From Watersipora subatra (lineage: Eukaryota; Bryozoa; Gymnolaemata; Cheilostomatida; Watersiporidae): a stretch of DNA of 64,000 nucleotides. The translations under genes were made by a program, and so were the position numbers. The stretch is taken from contig NC_088715.1 in NCBI RefSeq assembly GCF_963576615.1, forward strand, positions 60,051,802 to 60,115,801, written 5' to 3'. Positions 56,940-64,000 of the stretch are shown in pieces (within the stretch, counting starts at the first letter, position 1; every line of letters begins with the position of its first letter). The notes under the pieces were generated by a model. That model was not told the origin of the DNA, searched no databases, and was given only the letters and a program-made list of their open reading frames with translations.

Positions 56940-57370
56940 TATAGAGAATCAGCAGCAAGTTTTCTGCTGGCGTTGGCCATCGAGAAAGCTCAGCGATCTG
57001 AACTTGTTTGCGGTCCTTGGCGTACGTTGTAGAATGTCGCCGCTAGTGAGAACCATTCACAGGCATCCAACGCAACCTGAAGGCATTGTACATACAATTT
57101 CCATGATTAAGATTTTTTGGTTAAATCCGTATTTCCAATTATAGTAATGGAACTAATATGACCTTGTTGCGGAAACATATGTTATATCTTAACTCTATGC
57201 GTAAAAGTTATTGTTGTCTAGAAGCAAACAATTCTTTAATTTCGGGATCACTGAAGGTACGGTAGGCGCTGAGAACATAGAGCCTCCTCAGGTACCACTG
57301 GAGGTCACAGGCACACCACCGGCTGTTCTTGGTGGGATGAGAACCAGGCTTTAGAAGCAACTCTCAGTGA
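56940..57370. other. GC-elevated island of exon-like composition
   Basis: Two blocks (56940-57085 and 57240-57370) have clearly higher GC than the surrounding DNA and short open frames on both strands. Could be a decayed gene fragment, a captured host sequence or an unrecognised non-coding RNA. Confidence 0.35.
57208..57362 (-). pseudogene. possible decayed coding fragment (LRRCT-like cysteine motif)
   Basis: Minus-strand frame reads LLLKPGSHPTKNSRWCACDL then QWYLRRLYVLSAYRTFSDPE and IKELFASRQQ, then stop. N-x-x-x-C-x-C-x-L-x-W resembles the cap motif that closes leucine-rich repeat domains, but no leucine-rich repeat precedes it and the later cysteines are absent. The plus strand is also partly open here, so strand is uncertain. 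The segment is much less AT-rich than its surroundings. Confidence 0.22.
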
Positions 57371-57399
57371 GTCATCAATTCAAACAAATCATTAAAGTT

Positions 57400-58600
57400 A
57401 ACGATGTTAACGATGTGTTGTACACTTGGAAAACTGTTTAATAAAGTTGCAAAGATGTTGTAAATATTTAACAGGTTGCTACACTGATAAAAGATTCATT
57501 TCTGATTTTATCTCTTGATTTTGCGAGTAATCATAGATTCTATACCTTTTATTAATGTAAGTATGCTGTGAGTTTGTGTCCATCTGTCAAAATTTTGTTT
57601 TGAATAACTCTTTCCTTTTGTAGGAAATTCTATTTGTCAGCAACTTTTGAGTCTCCGCTTTTCCATCTCGTCTTTTATCTTATCACGTATTTATTTAATA
57701 TCTATATTTCTTGACACATTGCTATCCTTCTTAAGACCTAGCTAGCTTTATGTTTTTTTTTACTTTATATCTTCCTGTCTTTCCTCCTTTCCATTTTCCC
57801 ATATTTCATTTTCCCATTTGCTCATTGCCCTATATTTGCAAAACCTTATTTTTTTTACTCTCCCTGTCCAAAAGAGTCAATATTTTCCAATGATTTGAGT
57901 GAACAATTCTCCCACTAGTTTTCCTAAGCCCAACAGTTTGTTCGTTGTTTTTATGCATTGGTCTTTTTCTCTTCACCAACCTTGCTTTAACTCATTGCTC
58001 TAGATGAGTTTACTTTTTTAACTTCTATATTTAGCAGACCAGACAACGTCACAGTGTTCACTCATCTTTGAAATGACATTTTCTTTCGCTTAGATTACTG
58101 CTACACCTTTTACTATTATGCGTAAACCACGAACAACAACCGCTTACAAATATAAGTGTTGCAACTTAGATGAGAGCATGTGTACTTACAACAAAAGCTT
58201 GAAAGGTTCTATAGCATCGCTAAGTATTCAATCACCAACCCTTGCTTGGTTTGTATAGAAATGCTTAAAGCATAACATGCTTGAAATAAACAGGAGTTCT
58301 GCTTTCATTTCTTGTACCACACTTCCACCTTTTCTAGCTTGGTTTTGGCTACAGCTACCATTTCCTATATTTTCCATAACACATTTGTGTCTACAGAATG
58401 GATCATGAGTGACCACCAAGACAGCCTTCCTATTTACAGCTCCTTGAAAAAGGGGAAACAGAATCGACTTAGACTAAAATGCAAAGATGAAGCTAATTGT
58501 TATTTGTTTTCTCAAAATAAAGTTGAGAGAACTAGATACACACAAATGTCAAGAGAAGGTCAAAAACCTAGTTGTATGAAAGTCAGTGAAAAAGCCTAAA
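57400..58600. other. intergenic DNA with one unrecognised open frame
   Basis: A 95-codon plus-strand frame at 58312-58599 (starting MYHTSTFSSLVLATATISYI) ends just before the GA tract. Its composition is mixed, but no motif, splice context or paralogue is visible. Confidence 0.25.
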
Positions 58601-58639
58601 CCATGAGACAGCATTGTCAAAACAATTTAAAGAACAGTC

Positions 58640-58654
58640 AAAACTGTGAAAGAA

Positions 58655-58685
<31 letters not shown>

Positions 58686-58690
58686 AAGAA

Positions 58691-58781
<91 letters not shown>

Positions 58782-59105
58782 GAGAGAGAGGAGACGGAGG
58801 GAAACGAAGGGAGACGGAGGAAAACGGAGGGAGACGGAGGGAGACGGAGGGAGACGGAGGGAGACGGAGGGAGACGAAGGGAGACGGAGGGAGACGGAGG
58901 GAGACGGAGGGAGACGGAGGGAGACGGAGGGAGACGGAGGGAGATGGAGAGAGACGGAGAGAGGCGGAGAGAGACGGAAAGAGATGAAGAGAGATGGAGA
59001 GAGACAGAAAAAGACGGAGAAAGATGGAGAGAGATGGAGGGAGAGGGAGAGAGACGGAGAGAGGCAGAAAGAGGAAGAGAGAAAAAAAGTAAAACAGAGA
59101 GACAT
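58640..59105. repeat. GA microsatellite grading into a GGGAGACGGA 10-bp minisatellite
   Basis: (GAGA)n with AAAGAGAG variants at 58640-58792, then about 17 units of ggagacggag/gggagacgga to about 58965, then degenerate GAGATGGAGA. Almost pure purine on the plus strand. Arg/Glu-rich and Ser/Leu-rich open frames are artefacts. Confidence 0.96.
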
Positions 59106-59109
59106 TGAG

Positions 59110-62100
59110 TGAGTGGGTAAGCGAAAGAAAAAGAGACTTTTTTCGACGTGGTGCATAACCTACTAAGCTAGTTACTTGGCAGTTCTTATCTACCTCTCAA
59201 AGGTTTTTGGAGTAGTTAGCATGACTACTTCATGTTTTTGTACTGCTCCATGATAAAACTGTGAAAGAAAGAGGTCACTTCCTATGCTTGGTTAATCAGT
59301 TATGAATGAAGCTTTTTAAACATGATGGTGTTAGAAGCGTCATTACAGCATCGAATTTACAAAAAAAATTGTGGATTGTCTTGACTTCACAAAAGCATTA
59401 CACTCATTTAGAGTTTTGAGCAATTCCAGCCAGCATTTCACAAAGCGGTTGGACTCACGCTAACCGTTTCCCATTTTGTTATCACGGTGCCCGGTCAAAT
59501 GAGTTGCCAAGAATGAAAAGTACATCCTTTTTGTTATCACTTTATTCATTCGCCTGCTTAAAGAATGCACTGTTAACTGACTCAGTCATTATAACTAACT
59601 TCTGGCAATGTAAACTAAAGGTAACTTGGCTAACACCAAAACAGCTTGGTAACCTTGCGACTGCTCAGGACATCAGCAAAGAAAAAGCTTTCTCCATGAA
59701 AGCCAAATAAAATAATTAACAAAACCTCTTGATAAATAACAATAGTTGAAGTGAACATCAAACAAATTTTTTTATAAAACTGTTAAAAATAATCTGTAGA
59801 TATTTCATTCCTATTTCTAATATGACAGATTTTCATCTTTATAGATCACATCTATGCCTGAGTAAGACTCAGTTCTTAGTATGGTCTCCTGTTTATAAGA
59901 TTTGTATAGAACCGGTTTATGTTGCTAGAGTGATAGTATTTTTCAAGGCTTCTTTATAACTTGAATTTGTAGTCTAGAAAAATGTGTATTATTAGAATCA
60001 TCATGAAGCAATCAACTCAGTCAAAATATTCTATCGCAAACCAAATATAGCTGTACTCTTTTTGCTTTAGACAGCTTCTAGTGGAAAGCAACTAAAAAGC
60101 CTTTGTTTATCCATCGTTTTTTTACGTCCTCACCCTGTTTGCACATGCACTCGCCCATGAAAAGCTGTCATCTTTGTAGAAAACGATCGTCATTCTCTTG
60201 ATTAATAGTATTTTTTGGTGTTGTTTTGAAACTAAAATAAAAAATTTGCAAAACAAAAGCATTGTTTGCAATAATTATTTGCAGAAGCTTCGTGTTTTTA
60301 ACGATAAAAGTTGTCCTTAAAGATGGCAGACAACTATAAAATGACGGCACAAAAAATGAAGGATTGCTGGTAAATAAATTTTTAAAGCTATATTTTGTGA
60401 TTTGCAGTAATACCGACATTTGTTAATTGTACGTCTTTATGCTAAATTGTAACAAACTGTTATAACTCCAGACTCAAAACTTACATTTCGATTTAATTTC
60501 GATTTTCATGAGAAATATGCACATTCTATTAGATTGAATTGCAGTTATTCAATAGTGAATTAAACATACATCATTCATAAAACATCTTTCATCCCTCTGC
60601 TCATCATCTGCTGCTAACAGGGTTCTTTGGGTTTCAATAGTGTTGTATACAGCATGCTCAGTCAGACAAAGTCAGAATGCATTCTAGATGACACCGATGC
60701 AAGCAAGATCTCTGTCCTCTTTGCAATAGTTTTCATCGTCAACCTGTATATCTAATTCTTACTGAGATTGGTTCCCAGATCAGCACAATGGTTGTTTATA
60801 AGACATGGCAGCTTGCGTTTACATAAAACTGTACCAACAGTAATTGCGCGATCAAACTATTATGGAAGCTAGAAGTCATTTAGAAAATTGATGTTTGCCA
60901 CATAAACTAGAGTTACTGCAGTTATTCCGCTACCTTTCCAGTTTTGGCTTTAATTTTCTTCTGAAATATGGTTTTTTGCTCAAAATCTGAAGCCACTGTC
61001 AGCAGCTAACAGCAATACTCACCGTGTAGATTTCTATAACCTGTCATTAGTGCTTTATGGTCCATATGAAAAGCAGTCTATGAGGAAAATATATGGCTTA
61101 AAACAGTTAACTTGTATATATAATAGAGTATACGATTTCGAGAGGCTCTCAACTTCTATTACTAAAAACACTCATTAGCAGGCTAGTCAGAGTTCTGCAT
61201 ATGTTTTTTGTTTGAAAAAAAACAGTTTTGCGCAAGTATAAGAATTTGATTTTAAAACTTTTTGACATTTAGTGGAAAAATACGAATACCAAATGCAGAC
61301 CTAAGTTTATCATAAATTGACAGATGGGTGGAAGCAATCAATCATGACAACTTGTTTACCAATTTTTGCAATCAAGGAAAAAACTGTTGATTGTGTATTT
61401 TTTTCCGTTCAGTTCAGTAGGAGTTCAACATAACATAGATTTACTTTAAATATTGCAATTTAAAAATTCACAAACAGGAAAATTCCAAAAAAGAGGTTTA
61501 CTCATAGGAAGTGTTTTATTTGGCACATATTAGTAAGTTTTTATTAGTGTGTTGCTTGTTTTTCATAGACTGTGGTTTATTGAATTGGCTTGATTAAAAA
61601 CAACTATACAGAGACATTTATGCGCCTATGGTAAAGTACTTATGAGATTCATACTATATCACCAAACTATTTGTTTTATATATTCATGTATCTATGTATT
61701 ATGTATTTATATATTATGTATTTCAATGTATTTATATATTATGTATGTTCGAACAAACCTTTATAACAACTGACCCGGACTTTAGTTAGTCATATATTTT
61801 AGTGTGTTGATTGACTCCGATTTGTTAAGTGCTGTCCGGTACGAGTTATATGACTATATAACTTGAGCTATGACTTATATTTTGGAATCTATAACATCTG
61901 CCAAACCAGTCGTCAGCAGTATCAGCCGGTATCCGCCCTTTTTATTGTCTATAAGAAGCCCCAACTTTGAGAGGAGAAGAATTGGTGGTGGAGTCACTCA
62001 GAGAGTAAGATCTGATACATATATAACTATACGGTTGCGCTCCATGGTTTGGAGACTATGTTGTTATCAGCAATAAAAGAACTTGTACAAGTACACAGTT

Positions 62101-62500
62101 GGAGAGAGAAAGTCCAGCAGAATTATCTTCAAAGTAGACATAAACAAGCGTCTGTACCATTTCACTACAATATAGTGGTTAAAGAGAGTTGGTAGTAGCC
62201 CTACATCAAGTTTAAATTTATGTGGTTCCATAGCCTTTGGTAGCTCAGTACTTCTACAGCTGAGATGTGTACTTGCTTCAATGTCATTCACTCGACTATA
62301 GACATACGACTTACCTATAAATTAAAAGATTATGTCTGTATAACCTAATGTCTGGTAAGGCTGTAGTTTTAGAATGTGACGTTACTCAGAAATAATATGT
62401 TTGTTCGTGGTAAGTTCAGTCAACCTTATCAAATAAGGATCTATGTAACCTGCCTTGTTTGGTGAAGCTCTGATCAACTAGCTAAAATGAGCAGCACCTT
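59110..62500. other. intergenic DNA, no gene seen
   Basis: No coding frame recognised. A tattatgta(t)ttta-type simple repeat lies at about 61675-61750. Confidence 0.4.
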
Positions 62501-62514
62501 CATGTTTTTATGAT

Positions 62515-62835
62515 GCTGTTAATTCGCAAGTTTGCATCATCTACAATATGAAAATGGTAAAACCCGCCAGTCAAGCGATTTTTGTTGCTCGAAAAGTTAT
62601 ATGACCTTTTGGGTTTGAAAAAGATAGAAACGAAATGGTAACTGTACAAGAAAATGGGGTGCAAGCAAGACAGGAACTCACTGTTATGACCTCTAGTGTA
62701 AAGTTCCTCATTTTTCAACAAAGAGCCCACATTATTCTACAACACGCAAATGCCCATTGAAACAATTATTGCATGGTAACTCAATGTGCACACAATTCCA
62801 AATTAGCATCATCCCCATAAGGGAAGCATACTGTA
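62515..62835 (+). repeat. interspersed repeat family R3, copy 4
   Basis: Contains gttaattcgcaagt, ttgcatcatctacaat, atgaaaatggtaaaacccgc, cagtcaagcgatttttgttg, atgacctctagtg, acaaagagccc, actcaatgtgcacacaattc, caaatt and gcatcatcc, in R3 order. It preserves the 5' end better than the other copies. Confidence 0.65.
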
Positions 62836-62839
62836 TGTC

Positions 62840-64000
62840 AAACTAACAAAACTCTGCAAGATTTGTCGATAAAAAGTCTAATCCTATTGCAACTGTGTAC
62901 AAAAACCTCCTTGAGGGCACCATTTCTTATTATTTGGTGTCTAGAAGTGTTTATACAATTACCTTACAGAAGAAATGAAAGCATAGTGTGATATATTATA
63001 CCATGAAAATGGCTCACAAGTTTGGAAGATCAAAAAGTGAAACTTCTAGTAACAGCGATGCGTACAATAAACTCTCAAAACAAAACCAGAGCTACCATCC
63101 AGCCTCTTATGTATGCGAATTGTACAAAGTTTTCTATTAAATTGTAATGAATAGCATTGCTTCACTCCATTATATTGTTTTAGTCTTTTTCTGGCTTTCA
63201 ATTTTTATTAAAACCTTGGTCAGTAGAGGTCTCAAGAAACAGCTATCTTATCATGAAAATTTTTGCAACTATACATTCACATATACATATATTTGAAATG
63301 TGCTTGTTTGTACACACATTCACCTACATGTAGATTATAGTTATATACATGTAGATTAGGGTTATATACATGTGCGATAGTTCTGTTTCATGTGATAGCT
63401 ATTTTAAAGGTCTACCTGAACAGTATAGACACTCAGATTTAAAAAAAATCATCTTGCTTTTCTGACGGTTTTACCAGAAAGTAGTTTTACAATCAAGTTT
63501 CACCATCTCTTAACTTTCTGATGCTTTATTTATTGAAAAATAACCTTGTTCCACATTTTCTTGGTGACCTGCCACTTTTCGTAAGTAGTTAGAAGTTTTA
63601 AAGGCTGTTGTCAGTAGTTTGAATGTTTAGAGTAGGAATCTTGTTTTACTTCATATTTCGAGAGCTACTGTTTTTGAGCAATTATATATTTTTTTTATCA
63701 GTAGGTTGGTATTTCATGGATTGCTAGGCAGATATTCTTACTGAAACCAGTCTACAAAAACTATGGCTGACAGAGAATATTTTAATGAGATGGGCAAATG
63801 TGCATGAGCATGGTGGCAGCTAGAATACTGAAGTTATTAAAATCAATGATGGCAAAGACATTAGCAGAACAGAAGGTTAGCAGATAGTAAGCTTAAAGTG
63901 AAAAGAGGAGAGACGAGAGTATTGAATTAAGTGTTATAAAAATCATCATGCTGAATGCGGCATGCTGTTTCTAATCATGTAAAAAACAATTCAAGTTTAA
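62840..64000. other. intergenic DNA, no gene seen
   Basis: AT-rich with a short tatacatgtagatta repeat near 63330-63370. No exon or mobile element recognised. Confidence 0.4.

Noticed and set aside
1..64000. CRISPR arrays, operons, prophage or bacterial defence systems
   Set aside because: Intron-containing animal gene, SINEs and Helitron show eukaryotic nuclear DNA. The tandem arrays have no spacers.

Overview
The window is eukaryotic nuclear DNA from an animal, most likely a marine-type invertebrate. It is AT-rich and gene-poor, has GT-AG introns up to about 5 kb, and is full of microsatellites, short interspersed elements and small DNA transposons. No bacterial gene order, ribosome binding sites, rRNA or CRISPR array is present. 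The species cannot be named from the sequence. A lophotrochozoan is a guess based only on repeat style.

The one gene I can reconstruct completely lies on the minus strand, from 25032 down to 12142. It has nine coding exons with matching splice phases and encodes a 471-residue SLC10-family (sodium/bile acid cotransporter-like) protein of the P3/SLC10A3-SLC10A5 type. The protein has a signal peptide, a glycosylated extracellular N-terminal domain and a multi-pass transporter domain. A canonical AATAAA lies 51 bases past the stop. Its introns hold copies of most of the repeat families in the window.

Layout: 1-12000 is repeat-rich intergenic DNA with a long CT tract (2.7-3.5 kb), a 440-bp non-autonomous Helitron (4240-4679) and copies of a palindromic MITE. 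12.1-25.0 kb is the SLC10-like gene. 25.0-39.7 kb holds two possible short decayed first exons (26.6 and 32.2 kb) and a 4-kb pair of inverted repeats (29.3-33.3 kb) with TATG/TA arrays between the arms. At 39697-40760 is a Tc1/mariner-derived foldback element flanked by TA. 41-64 kb is intergenic, with SINE-like copies, an 8-bp-period array (44.07-44.72 kb), two arrays of the same 21-bp unit (49.2 and 50.0-50.5 kb), a possible decayed coding island near 57 kb and a long GA/GGGAGACGGA tract (58.6-59.1 kb).

Most open frames of 60-110 codons here show no family resemblance, sit in simple repeats or are antisense shadows, and are not annotated. Repeat-family assignments come from alignment by eye, so their boundaries are approximate except where exact symmetry or target sites are stated.
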